DNA of 64,000 bases, taken from Hesseltinella vesiculosa (lineage: Eukaryota > Mucoromycota > Mucoromycetes > Mucorales > Cunninghamellaceae). The position numbers and the translations under genes are program-made. The DNA lies in NCBI GenBank assembly GCA_002104935.1, contig MCGT01000009.1, positions 372,001-436,000 of the forward strand, in the 5' to 3' direction. A model generated the notes under the pieces. The model was not told where the DNA came from. It searched no databases and saw only the letters and a program-made list of their open reading frames with translations. Position 1 is the first letter of the stretch. Each line of letters begins with the position of its first letter. Of this stretch, positions 10,357 through 20,997 are shown piece by piece.

Positions 10357-12505
10357 CTACCGATTGGCTTCCAAAAGTCGCTTCACAAAGCCCTTGACAC
10401 CTTCATGGCCACTAGAAAGATGAGGAAAAAAAGTCAGGGAAAAAGATGTGTGATGCCAAGTCCTTCGCCAAAACTTACACTTGTGTAATGACCATGGTTC
10501 GTTTCTTGGGATTCGACCACAGCAAAGCGCCAAGATCTCGGGCATGTTTTTCAGAGGCTTCAAAGTCGGATTGCACATTGAAGTTGAGGTATAAGTAGGC
10601 TACAAACGGAGCGTCAGTGGTCGTCTTTGATGTGCATTTTCTCTGCCAAAGACTACCTGGTGTTGCCTTGAGTCTATTGCGTTCCATTTCCCACAGTCGC
10701 ATTTGATCCACCACCGTCAAGGGCAGGATGGGAGTCTAAAGTCAGGAAGAAAACATGAGTCATAGAGGTCTTGGAAGAACGACAAGGGCTTCTTACCTTT
10801 TTACGCATCTGGGGATGGGCATGTGATTGCATATACGTGATCATCTAAAAACAGAGAACAATGAAGCCAAACTGTTGCACAAGGCCTTTCCTCTTTTCTT
10901 ACCTGGTCAGCCGTAATGCCTTTGATTAATGCATTTCGTACGCTATCGCGTGTCACTAAGCCGGTCACCATGTTTGGGAATCTGGACTGCAACTGCACAA
11001 ACAGGTTCAGGACAGCAATTTGCAATGGTGAATCTACAAGAAAAACGGGGGCAGTGTCAGCTCTCGGCGTCTTCCGTCATTTCCATGGTGTCCCTTCGCT
11101 GATTTACCTGTGTAGGCATAAAGCCGGTAGTTTGTTTCCAAGATGATAAACCCTTGCTCTTCATCCTCTTCGCTGGCCATGGCATTGGCGGTCGCAGCAA
11201 TAGCCAGATCGGTCGTAGGTGAGGGCTTCCGGATCAATTTTGCAGAGTTGCCTGATGTCAGGGTGGTGGCAAGGCGTGTGGGGTAGTATCGTCTGGAACC
11301 ACGCTATTTCGTCGGTGATAAAAGGTCAGCATCATTTGCACTCTGCCACGATCGTCCATTACCTTTCGCTGGTAGACAATGCCATAATCACGTAAATCCT
11401 CGAGCATCTGTCGTTGTGTGTTGGTGAGGGTTTCGACAGAGTAGTTCTAAGCAAAGGAGAGATCAGCGCCTTTACCAGGTCGTCAAAAACGGGGCTGCAT
11501 CTTACCTCGCCCAATTCAGAAGCACCCAGCTGAAACAAAAAGTTCAGCACCTCCACCAAGTCCATTTGCAGCATCTGAAAGGACAGACGATCTATTGAGT
11601 ACCCTGGGTGGCTATTATTTATCCTGCTTACCTCGGCCATGCCCAGGTATTGGAGCAAAAACGCCCACACCTGCGTGTTCACATCCTGTAGCAAGAATTG
11701 GAAGCCTTTGTTGGTGATTTCCAGATGATCGTTGCCACTGCAAAAAAAAAAAAAAAAAAAAAAAAGCTTGAGAACTCGGAGTTGATCCAGAGTGAGCTTA
11801 CGCTTTGTTCATGAGCTTGCTTCGCTCCAACAGATTCAGTACACCGCCGCTGGGCTTCTTGGTCATGGAGGTGCCCACCATATAATGCAGAATAGCTTCC
11901 CATTGTTGCGTTGAATATTGATCGAGAAAGTTGATGTCTACCTGATGCTTGTCGACCGTCGTGCAAGGCAAGCCAAACGACTGCTGCGTGCCGCTAAAAA
12001 AAAAATAGGATATCAATCGCCATGGGTTGTTGATCAGCATCGTGGCGACTTACCCGCCCGTCAATGCATTCTTGAATTCCAGGCGAAAGGTCTCATTCAT
12101 CACCAACTCTGCGCCTTTCTTCTCCATGATCCGTAGCCGCGTGAGTTTCTCCACTGCCTCAGAGAGCTTTCTATGATGCGAAGGATAAAACGTGAGCCGA
12201 AAGGTAAAGTGCCTTGGTCTGAGCTTTACCTTTGACCATCTTTCGTGACCCATTGTTTTAGATCTTGCTCAGTGATGGATTGGTCGACGTATAACAAAGA
12301 CATGACAATCTGGCGGCCGATGCTGGGCACCAGTCTATCAAGGAGTCATCCGTCAAAATGAGACCATACGCAAGTGAATTCAGAGCATCAATTACCTAAA
12401 GATGGCGAGACATGTGGCAGGCTTTTGAAACAAACGTAAAAACGTAAAGGTCGGCAAGGTTTCCAGGTATTCGTAAATGTTCGTTTTAAAGTTCTCGATC
12501 GACAT
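10357..12505 (-). CDS. TFB2: TFIIH core subunit TFB2 (p52)
   Basis: Subunit of TFIIH, which opens promoter DNA and works in nucleotide excision repair, where p52 anchors the XPB helicase. The first exon (12505-12396) reads [17 protein letters not shown] and ends LAIFR. Later exons give [83 protein letters not shown] and the p52 tail [24 protein letters not shown] and [17 protein letters not shown], in the family's order. About a dozen short exons make roughly 460 residues, a normal length. One intron near 11741-11765 contains a run of about 24 A (T on the coding strand). It is transcribed divergently from DUS1, with about 320 bp between. Confidence 0.9.
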
Positions 12506-12827
12506 GCTGTAAGAAATGTGACGGATGGGAAAGGACGGTGGGTGAGAAGGGAAAGGGGAATCAAATCACTCTTTTGGAGTAATAAAGACGTGATATAAAA
12601 AAGGGCTCTGTGGTCGATTGAATGGGACAAAAGAAACACGCAAAGAAAAAGAAAAAAGTGGCAAAGGGGAGCATGCAGCGCCAAAAAGAGAAAAGGAAGA
12701 GTTGAAGGCCCTGATTGGCTCAGTGGCAAAGCCAGGCTTCTTTTGGTTGGTTCTCCCTTTTTTCTTTTTTTTTTTTCTCGTTTGTTCTTCCTCTTCATTT
12801 TTTTTTTGATCAAGTCTACAGTAACGC
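12506..12827. promoter_or_regulatory. Shared divergent promoter TFB2/DUS1
   Basis: The 322-bp gap between two divergently transcribed housekeeping genes must hold both promoters. It is T-rich on the DUS1 side (12760-12805). No TATA box or named factor site stands out. Confidence 0.45.
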
Positions 12828-14196
12828 ATGTCCTCCGCTCCGATCAAGTTAAAAGGGTACGACTTCTTTCGCCAAACATTGAAATCGCCAAAGTTTGTGT
12901 TGGCGCCCATGGTCGCTAGCTCGGAACTGGCCTATCGAGCTCTGACCCGCCGTCATGGGGCTACCCTTTGCTACACCCCCATGTTCCATGCCCGATTGTT
13001 CAGTGAACCTCCTAATCATCGGTACCGCAAGGAGCAATGGAGCACCAATGCCGAAGATCGTCCAGTGATTGTTCAGGTAATCAACTGAGCTCACAAGATC
13101 ATCTAGGCAACCATTCACACTCTTTTTCCATCCCCAAAAATTTAGTTTTGCGCCAACGATCCCGATGTCCTGCTCAAGGCTGCTCGCATGGTGGAAGACG
13201 ATTGTGATGCTGTGGATATCAACCTGGGCTGCCCTCAGAACATTGCCAAGCGAGGCAAGTACGGCTCGTTCTTGCAAGAAGACTGGCCTCTGATCGAAAA
13301 GCTTGTCAAGACGCTCGACGAGAACCTCAAAGTGCCTGTTACTGTCAAGATCCGCGTGTTCGCCGATGTGGAAAAGACAGTGGCCTATGCCAAGATGGTC
13401 GAAGCTGCGGGTGCTCAGATGCTAACGGTGCATGGCCGCCTGCGTGAGCAAAAGGGCCATGTCACCGGCCTGGCCGATTGGGACAAGATCAAGGCTGTCA
13501 AGGAAGCTGTCAACATCCCTGTGTTGGCCAACGGCAACATCCTGTACTACGAAGACATTCAGCGCTGCATGGACTACACTGGCGTTGATGGGGTGATGAG
13601 TGCCGAAGCGACATTGTACAACCCAGCCATCTTTGACGAAAAGTACAAGGACATGCCCCCCTACAGCTGGGAAATGGCCCTCGAATATCTGGAGATTGCC
13701 AAGGAAGTCGAAGCCATCACACCCTGTATCAAGGCTCATTTGTTCAAGCTCTTCCAGCCCGCCCTGCCTATCCACACGGATCTCCGACACGCCATGGCCG
13801 CTGCCAAAACCTGGGACGACTACTACGCAGTCACTCTCAAGCTCAAGGAACGTCTGCAGCAAGATGAGGCTACCATTGGCGAAGAGAATCTCAAGGGCCA
13901 AGTGGATGACCGTGGCGTGCGGCAATATGGCCACTGGAGATGCCAGGTAAGACGAGAGAAAAGGCTAAGGAATGACCTCATCTTTTTTTTTTTCTCATCT
14001 GCAGCCTTACATTCGCCCCGACAAGTCAGTGGAGACTGAAGCCAGCAACGACAAGAAGCGAAAGCTGGAAGACGTCTCCGACAAAAAGGAAGCCAAGAAG
14101 CTCAAGGAGGCACCAGCCGACGACAAGGAGCCTACCGCCCTGGCCACGCTCATCGATGACAAGGAAGAGATTCCCGTCGAGCAAGTGGCGGCATGA
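12828..14196 (+). CDS. DUS1: tRNA-dihydrouridine synthase, DUS1 type
   Basis: FMN enzyme that reduces uridine to dihydrouridine in the tRNA D-loop (positions 16/17 for Dus1). Exons 12828-13076, 13146-13946 and 14005-14196 join in phase to 413 residues. Signatures are [18 protein letters not shown] at the N-terminal flavin site, RPVIVQFCANDP, the DINLGCPQ motif, GKYGSFLQ next to the position of the catalytic Cys loop, [11 protein letters not shown] and [19 protein letters not shown] for phosphate binding. The last exon is a Lys/Glu-rich tail with KKRKLED, a likely nuclear localisation signal. [13 protein letters not shown] is the eukaryotic Dus1 wording, which separates it from Dus2-4. It is divergent from TFB2. 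Confidence 0.92.
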
Positions 14197-14401
14197 TCCC
14201 CCTTTTTTTACACCTCTTTTGCATTGATATCCACTCCATCCCCTTCTTATAGACTTTCTCATAATATCGCTTACTGTAGAATGCCTGGGATTGTCCTATA
14301 AAATCATTCTTCTGTTTTTGGCAACAAAAAAAAATAATGGGGGATACTTGTTTTTTTTATCACCTTTTCCTGATATTTCTTTCTCTTCCCTATTTCTTAA
14401 C

Positions 14402-15095
14402 ATGACATCACACAATGTTACGCGCCTGGATATTGCCTCCATTGAACGCTTTATTGCAAGTAACTGATCAAGTGCCCATCGCTCAAACGACCTCTTGTGT
14501 ATTTTGAAGGACGCAGATGCTGGTTCCTCACTTGCATCCGCTGCTGAAACAGTGCCACCCGCCAACGATCTCCCCCTTCTGAAGCAATGATTAACTGGGA
14601 TGACCTAGATGAATTTTATGGCCAGTTCCGTCACAACCCTGCTCTGTCTAAGTTGTTGTCAATACTCGCTTGAGCTTGTATAGGAAGCGTAAAAGGCGAT
14701 AACTGAGCGTCTTGAAGGGTCATGGATAAGATTCAATAGAACATGAAGCCAGACGTTTCATAGAGATGCACAATGAAATGACGCACAATGTCGCCAACTG
14801 GCAAGTCGACAAGGTTGTCTGGAAGATGCGTTGCAAAAAAGTCCGACTGTGCGCCATTGACTACGCAGGCTTGACCTGAAATCGACGTTGCGGCAAGCTG
14901 AAAAGTATCAGGAAAGAAAACACTGATATTGAACATCGTCTGTTTAACAATAGTTTATACAAATCAATCAAAGAAGTTGTTATTGATCACGGTAGCCATT
15001 TGGAAGTACTTGATCGGCATATGTTATTGACAAACAGGACATTTCTCAACAAATTCAAGAGCCGAGTTGGTTACATCGTTCGCTCCAGAATTCAG
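14402..15095 (+). pseudogene. Coding-like relics, unknown protein
   Basis: No intact gene is seen here, but three stretches look like former exons on the plus strand. At 14402 a start reads MTSHNVTRLDIASIERFI and could splice through a GC-AG intron (GCAAGT donor) into a Ser/Ala-rich end. At 14587-14673 a short frame reads MINWDDLDEFYGQFRHN and stops. From about 14722 to 15095 one frame reads EHEARRFIEMHNEMTHNV, a TGA near 14877, and then KEVVIDHGSHLEVLDRH up to SRVGYIVRSRIQ. The residue mix is protein-like and the frame is broken only once. I do not recognise the family. It lies just before the KDZ-type transposase relic and may belong to the same element. Confidence 0.35.
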
Positions 15096-15160
15096 TAGAT
15101 CTTGTTCATCCTGATGACACGAATCTCACCATTTTATGCTGTTCCCTTATATTTACACAT

Positions 15161-15196
15161 TCATACCCACGTGCGCTTTCATACCCACGTGCGCTT
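15161..15196. repeat. Perfect 18-bp tandem duplication with E-box core
   Basis: The 18-mer TCATACCCACGTGCGCTT occurs twice head to tail. Each copy carries the palindrome CACGTG, the E-box bound by bHLH factors such as Cbf1 or Pho4. It lies about 80 bp before the first codons of the transposase relic. It could be a small regulatory array or chance slippage. Confidence 0.5.
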
Positions 15197-15277
15197 ATGA
15201 TTCACTTTTTTCTAACACGCTTGCATATCTGCTCCTTATCATCAATTATCCTTTGTAAATAAAGCTACCCATGGAAT

Positions 15278-16856
15278 TTGAAGAAGTTCTCAATCAGGAC
15301 ATGCAGATCTTACGCAGTATATGCGTCTTATCTTAACCAAAGCCCCTACTCAGCCAAAGTGGTCCCCTTCTCAACTGTGGCTCAAAAAATTCAGCCCATT
15401 GCGCTGAGAGCGGATCTTTTAGCTGAAATTTTGGCCGCGTTATTTTTCTTGTCCGTCCCTTTCTTCAATCACTTTTTTTTTCGCATTTACTTGATTTATC
15501 CTGCCTTTACTACCACACATGGGAAAATTAACAGAATTATGAAGGGTGCATGGCCTGAAGAGTTCTATGTCGAAACGACAGCCGAAGAGATTGCCCAAGC
15601 CACCCGGCCAAGCGACATGACTCCTGAGGTGTACAGGGCTACTGATGTGTACATCACGATGAGACGTATTTCAGCTCGTTCTGGACAACACCAGTAGCAG
15701 CACACATCGACCCCACGTCCCCAACAGCCTTCTCCAATACTGGATAATGATTTCGACTTCGAAAGTTTCTTAGACGATCCTTTTGGTCCTGACGAAGAGG
15801 GTCGATCACGGTCGAATGCCGCGCGAGATGCCTGGCGAACGATGTATCCTTCGATTAGAAAGGCGTACTTTCACTTCCTCGGTGCGACTTCCCGTGACGA
15901 CGTTGATGTGAACGACTTCGACCTGACAATGCATGCCTCTCAGCTCATGTCCATGACTTTTTGCGATTCCCCTGAAGCACACCGTCACGCCCACGAAGAA
16001 ACACCAGAGTTGCATATTTATTTCTTCATGACCGATGAAAAATGTCAGCTGAACGTGTGTCGGCTGTGTGACGCGCTCTCGGCATGCGACCCTCCTTTGA
16101 TCCCAATCGCACTGCTCAAGCGGTATGGGATCCTTATTGCGACTCGTACCAAGCCCAAGGTTGGATTTCATCTCAAGTTCTTCATTAATTTCAGGTACAA
16201 TATCGACTTAGCGCAAATGTCCAGGCAGGAAGCCTTGGAAATTGTATGCAAATGGACCAGGAACCTTGAGGTAAAATCAAATGAGAGGACAGTGCCAGCT
16301 ATTGAATTGACCTGCTTTTTTTTAGCTCCCCCCCCAAAGTCGATGTATCAATCTTTCATGGTTTATCTCGGGATGGTTATGGTCATCCAGTCTCAAGCTC
16401 TTGCTTATCTTCAAGTACCACGTGGTGGGTGTTGGGCTTGCGATTTGAAAAATCCGCTCATTTGCATTGACGGGAACTTTCCCCTCAGCCAGATCTTCCC
16501 TGAATTTGAAACTTGGTGTTTCAACGACAAGGACCCGAGAATGTTCCTGTCTTCCACTCGCTCATCCTCCTGATCCGTGGTAAACACCCATGCTTTGTTT
16601 TAGGACATCACGTCTCATCGTTGCGATTTTTTTTTTTTTTTGTGATTTAGGATACATCAGACCGATCAGGCGACGTGTGCCACTCAACCTTTAAAGCCGG
16701 TGAAAATCCGGGTAACAAGGTTGAGCTGTATTCCACCACTGGTCTGTTTGGTAGTGCGTGTGCTGCGCATGGTGCGCCATGTACTTTCGCGCCTATGGAC
16801 ACGCCTGGTGAAAGATATGTAGCCCTCAGTGTGGCATGCGCCCTAGCTAAGACTTG
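15278..16856 (+). mobile_element. Broken KDZ-type transposase (Kyakuja/Dileera/Zisupton)
   Basis: Remnant of a DDE-type transposase of the KDZ superfamily found in fungal genomes. One frame runs from about 15278 to 16573 and is interrupted by TAG at 15695-15697. After the stop it continues DNDFDFESFLDDPFG, then AWRTMYPSIRKAYFHFLG, a Cys-bearing stretch, and IALLKRYGILIATRTKPKVGF followed by LKFFINF, the pattern before the KDZ catalytic core. ICIDGNFPL (codon Asp at 16469) matches the first catalytic Asp motif DGNF. A probable intron of about 80-110 bp leads to 16655-16856, with CHSTFKAGENPG, ELYSTTGLFGSACAAHG and MDTPGERYVAL, matching the second core block. There the usual acidic residue before T-G appears as Ser/Thr. 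The C-terminal core is missing and no terminal inverted repeats were recognised. It is almost surely dead. Confidence 0.6.
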
Positions 16857-17125
16857 AACGGTGTATAGAATGCCTTGCTCTTTCGTGCGTATTAGCGTCA
16901 GGAAGAAAGAAATATGCAAGCTGAGGGAGATCCACTGTGCGGAGACTTGATCTAGAATTAGTCAAGTGCACGAGTAAACTCCGCACCTAGTCGTATTGCT
17001 TAAATCCTTTTTTTTTTTATTTTCCCTTAGTTTCTTTTTCTTCTTCATTCGAATTTTCGAAGTACTAATAAACCTGAAAAGATTCTAATTGAATTACTTG
17101 CTGCGTTTATTAGCTCAAAGTTTAC
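16857..17125. other. Gene-free gap before minisatellite
   Basis: AT-rich DNA with a T run near 17009-17018. No coding exon, inverted repeat or RNA gene could be supported. Confidence 0.4.
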
Positions 17126-17579
17126 ACTTTGGCTGAGAAGTGGACCACCTGCTGAGAAGAGGACCACCTGCTGAGAAGTGGACCACTTTGGCTGAGAAGT
17201 GGACCACTTTGGCTGAGAAGAGGACCACTTGCTGAGAAGAGGACCACTTTGGCTGAGAAGTGGACCACTTTGGCTGAGAAGAGGACCACTTTGGCTGAGA
17301 AGTGGACCACCTGCTGAGAAGAGGACCACCTGCTGAGAAGTGGACCACCTGCTGAGAAGTGGACCACCTGCTGAGAAGTGGACCACTTTGGCTGAGAAGT
17401 GGACCACTTTGGCAGAGAAGTGTACCACTTTGGCAGAGAAGTGTGCCACTCTGGCAGAGAAGTGTTCCACTTTGGCAGAGAAGGGATCATTTTGGTTGAG
17501 AAGTGGACCACTTGCTGAGAAAGGGACCACTTTGGCTGGGAAGTGGACCACCTGCTGAGAAGAGGACCACTTTGGCTGA
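17126..17579. repeat. Minisatellite, about 22 units of 19 and 21 bp
   Basis: Head-to-tail repeats of the core GCTGAGAAGTGGACCAC. Two spacings alternate: 21 bp where units are joined by CTTTGG and 19 bp where they are joined by CCTG. A block near 17410-17480 has CAGAGAAG in place of CTGAGAAG. Because 19 is not a multiple of three, the phase shifts from unit to unit. All three frames of the minus strand are nevertheless free of stops, so a 230-codon open frame (17045-17737) arises by chance. It reads as PKWSTSQ-like repeats and lacks credible unique flanks, so I treat the tract as non-coding. It lies between the transposase relic and the membrane-protein pair. Confidence 0.85.
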
Positions 17580-18603
17580 TGTGACATCTCTTTTTCAACA
17601 GCGATCTCAAGCACAACCTTTGCCACGAACCAGTTTTCGACCTTGCGGAACAACCAGAGTAGGAGAAAGGAGCAGGAACATTGAGTGATCGTCCTAAGAG
17701 CAATGCCCAAGCAGAACTTGCTGGTCAAAGCAAGCAAGGCGGATCGAACCAGCCCGCCACCTCTTCCTCTTCCCCCACCGCGGCTACGGAGACGATGCTC
17801 TTCACTCCCCCACGTTCGGTCATCTGGCTATGACTCAAACATCACCTGTTTTCAGCTTTGGGCTTCTTCCTTCTCCCAACGTCACGTTAGCGCTGACCGA
17901 CTACCACCTGACTAACCAAGCCAAACCCCCAGCGTCAAAATTGCCACCCAAAAAGCATGCAGAGCCCGATAGCAAGTTGGATGGTCATTGGCCCTAAATC
18001 AGGCTGCCACCCGATTGGGTCTATGCACGCATGCATCCGGTTCACAAGGAAGAGGTCAGTTTTTTTTTTTTAGGCTGAGAGATCGGCGGTGTTCCTGTAT
18101 ATCAAAAATTGGCTGCTACGTTAGGCAACCATCACCCATCGTTTTGATTTTGTAAACACCAGCACCATTGAATGAGATCATGCACATTACACTATTCATG
18201 TCAATCTACACGTTCAAAAAAAAAAAAAAACGCTGTACACTATAACCAATTATATTTCAAATTGGGGTTTTTTGGGGGAAAGATACTATGGGCTGGATCA
18301 ACAAAATTCCATGTGCCCCAACAAATGCAGCACATTGCCAAGAGTCGAGCCAAAATTGTGTAGTAACCTGCAGCATAATTGATAGATGGCATTTTGAGCA
18401 TCAGTTGTTTAAATTTAGGGTCGCGTGGATCGCATGAGTTCATCCCAAGAAGAAGTATGGAAGGAATTCAAGAATCATTCCTTCGGCTGAGTCCGTGCAT
18501 CGAATAAAAAATATAAAAAAAGACGACTCTACCTTTTTTTTTTTTATCTTTGCCATCCGCTTCCCTCTCACTTTCTCTCTCCAAACATTTTTATCCTGTG
18601 ATT
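17580..18603. other. Gene-free region upstream of membrane-protein gene
   Basis: About 1 kb without a convincing gene. It holds T and A runs (18060-18072, 18216-18229, 18534-18545) and a C/T-rich leader just before the next start codon (18545-18600), which is probably the promoter and 5' leader of the following gene. Confidence 0.4.
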
Positions 18604-19719
18604 ATGAACGCCTCCGGTAGCTCGTCGCTCTCCAGTGAGAGCCAAAACCAACCCGGTCTGCATGCTTTGCATGATGGCCAATCCATCAACTTGAAGCTTG
18701 TCAGCAACCCATTTCCCTTGCTTGTGTGCCTAAGTTTTGTTCCTTCCGCCTTCAGTTGCATTGCCTACCTGGAAGATGAACTGACGATGTATTGGATTAT
18801 CATGGCTCTGCTGATCTACTGCATCACCTTCATTTTCATGCTGGTGCTGCGGTTAATGCTGAGTGGTTTTTTTTGCTGGAACGTCATCTTCTGGGCTCAG
18901 TTTCGAAAAATGTGGGCTATTCTCCTTCAAGCAGAGAAGAATATCAAAAGCTGCAGGCCAAACATCTCCCAGCTTTCGCAAGAAGACAACAACGGGAAAC
19001 TGTACGAGACCGGCGGTGTGGATGTAGCAACCTCGCCTACGTTGGGATCGCTAGTTCCACAAAAAAACCGCATCCGGGTTTGGTTTGAATATTTTATCTT
19101 CACCATGGTTTACGGCGTCCCACTCATCCATTACTTTATCATATTCGCTCTGACTGCCTACATTGCTGTCGCCTTTTTTATTCTTCCAAAGAACAACGCC
19201 TACGACCGATCGGCTCTTGGCCAAATGATTTTCCTGCTTTGGCTCGTCATCATCAATCCTCTGGTCGGCTTCGCAAGCCATCTCCTACGTGTCGGGGACC
19301 GAAATCAGGCCATCCTGCAAGACACGCGCCGTGCTGCTGTTTCCACTAGGCTCGACAAGCTGCTGCGTGATTTGGACAGACTCTCCAACCTGGCCCGCGA
19401 AAACACGGAAGTAGCACCCACAGCTGGGAATCGCAGTAAAGGTGGACCGGAGCAAGGTGAGAGCAGCAAAGATGGAGCCATGCATGATGCAGCCAATTGG
19501 CAGAGGTGTTCTCTCCGCGCCTTATCAGATATTATGTGTATTCTCTGCATCATGCGGGATGGCACTTTTGAATCAAGCGATGCTCGCATCGCCAACCCAT
19601 CTCCTCCGGAATCCATAAGCACTGTCACCCGGGCTCCCAATTCAAACGATGCCAACAACAACGCCTCCAACGAAATCAGCTTTGCGAATAGCCTCAATCA
19701 AATTATAATAAACCCATAG
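18604..19719 (+). CDS. Four-pass membrane protein, unknown (paralog A)
   Basis: Single-exon gene of 371 residues that I do not recognise. Hydrophobic segments appear at about residues 37-58 (PFPLLVCLSFVPSAFSC), 64-90 (WIIMALLIYCITFIFMLVL), 160-193 (a long stretch including LIHYFIIFALTAYIAV) and 205-225 (MIFLLWLVIINPLVGFAS). A Ser/Asn-rich soluble tail of about 140 residues follows. The gene at 20998-22170 is a clear paralog: LSFVPSAFSCIAYLE against LSFVPTAFSCIAYLE, WIIMAL in both, and LGQMIFLLWLVIINPLVGFAS against RGQMLYLVWLMVINGLVGYAS. The ATG at 18604 is preceded by a pyrimidine-rich leader; no earlier in-frame ATG is seen. Likely a lineage-specific family; function unknown. Confidence 0.65.
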   Translation: MNASGSSSLSSESQNQPGLHALHDGQSINLKLVSNPFPLLVCLSFVPSAFSCIAYLEDELTMYWIIMALLIYCITFIFMLVLRLMLSGFFCWNVIFWAQFRKMWAILLQAEKNIKSCRPNISQLSQEDNNGKLYETGGVDVATSPTLGSLVPQKNRIRVWFEYFIFTMVYGVPLIHYFIIFALTAYIAVAFFILPKNNAYDRSALGQMIFLLWLVIINPLVGFASHLLRVGDRNQAILQDTRRAAVSTRLDKLLRDLDRLSNLARENTEVAPTAGNRSKGGPEQGESSKDGAMHDAANWQRCSLRALSDIMCILCIMRDGTFESSDARIANPSPPESISTVTRAPNSNDANNNASNEISFANSLNQIIINP

Positions 19720-20997
19720 CCGTCTTTCTCGGCTAGCAGAAAACGTGAGAGCATGGGTATAAAATGATTGGTTTACCTGGTGTTGAGCTAGAGTGAGAGT
19801 GGCCACATGCCTACTTAAAAACGCACCCCCAGGCTGCTGAGAATGAAGCGTTTTCCAGCAAGAAGGCTGCTTGTTATTCATCACTGATTTTTCTTCTGCC
19901 TCCGAAAATTTATCTGCTAGCATCCTACCTACCATGACATCATCCTGGCTGCTGGCTTTTTTTTTTTTTTTTTTTTTTTGGATATGCTAGAGTGTAGCGT
20001 AATGACGATAAATCCACGCTTGAGCTGCAGCACTGAAAATAAGCACGCTTCAAATTAGTCTGGTTGTTGCCAAACGCCTCTGGGTCAATGAAGCTGTTCG
20101 AAAGCAGAAACCTAGCATTCCACTTCCATCTCACGGCCAGCCTTGAAAAAGCTGACGCCTTTCAAAAACCGACTCCCACTTTTTGCATGCCCCAAAAATC
20201 ATGTACAGTTTCAACGTCCTCGATACTTTACTTGGATCACTGCATTAAAGGTTGACGTTTACTTCAAGACGGCTTCCCTGAAAAAAAAGGTGTTGCCTGC
20301 ATCTGTTGCCAGCAAAAGCTACGGCCTAAATCTCTTTCAGCCTAGGATCAAGGGCGATTCAAGCTCAGCTCATCATCAGATAGTAAAATAAAACATTGAG
20401 GATGGGGATGATGTCAGATACAACAATGCAGGGAAATGACGAAAATGGTGGAGGACATCATAGGGCTAACTCCCTGGACGACTACTTGTCCCACAAGATT
20501 TTATTGGATATCTCTGCGATGGCTACGGTGTCGCAAAAAAAAAAAAAAATTGCACAGGTCTTTTTCACCATTACACAGGACCAGCCCTTGCATTATTATT
20601 CTCAAGTCCGCGTGGAACAACCCAAGGACAGTGTGTTCAATGGATTATCTCGGGTAGGACAAACGAGAGGAAAAAATGTGGACTGGGGTGCTCATTAGAC
20701 CGTCTGGATCTGATCGAAACGGTTGCAAGCATCTTGACAAGACTGATCAGCTTGAACAATAAGCAAGGGCATTAAAAAAAATCCAACGTTGAACTGATCA
20801 TTTTCCTCTGTGAAAGTTAGTCAGTCACCAGGTGTAAATCCAAGTGACGAAAGTTTATCGTGTTACCTAACCGAGCCAGTACTTCATTCTCGCTTATAAA
20901 AGCAGCCTGTTGGCATCCACATGCTTCACATTTTCTGTGATCCCCTAAAACCTTTTCCACTCCTCTTTTTACCATCGTAGAGATCTATTATAAGCAC
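19720..20997. other. Gap between tandem paralogs
   Basis: About 1.3 kb with an A/T-rich composition and a T run at 19959-19979. A short frame around 20396-20698 with ANSLDDYLSHKILLD and QDQPLHYYSQVRVEQ looks faintly protein-like, but it is interrupted by an A run and has no good splice borders. TATAAAAG at 20896-20903, about 100 bp before the next start, is a plausible TATA box for paralog B. Confidence 0.35.

Noticed and set aside
15695..15697. TAG in the transposase relic explained as an intron
   Set aside because: The only GT-AG pair spanning it is about 34 nt and shifts the frame, so a true stop is more likely.
17126..17579. Repeat array resembling a CRISPR
   Set aside because: Units are contiguous with no unique spacers, and the DNA is eukaryotic.
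17045..17737. 230-codon open frame on the minus strand across the minisatellite
   Set aside because: All minus-strand frames of the repeat lack stops, so the open frame is a by-product of unit sequence; no credible unique domain flanks it.
20396..20698. Possible small gene between the membrane-protein paralogs
   Set aside because: Broken by an A run with no credible splice borders and no family features.
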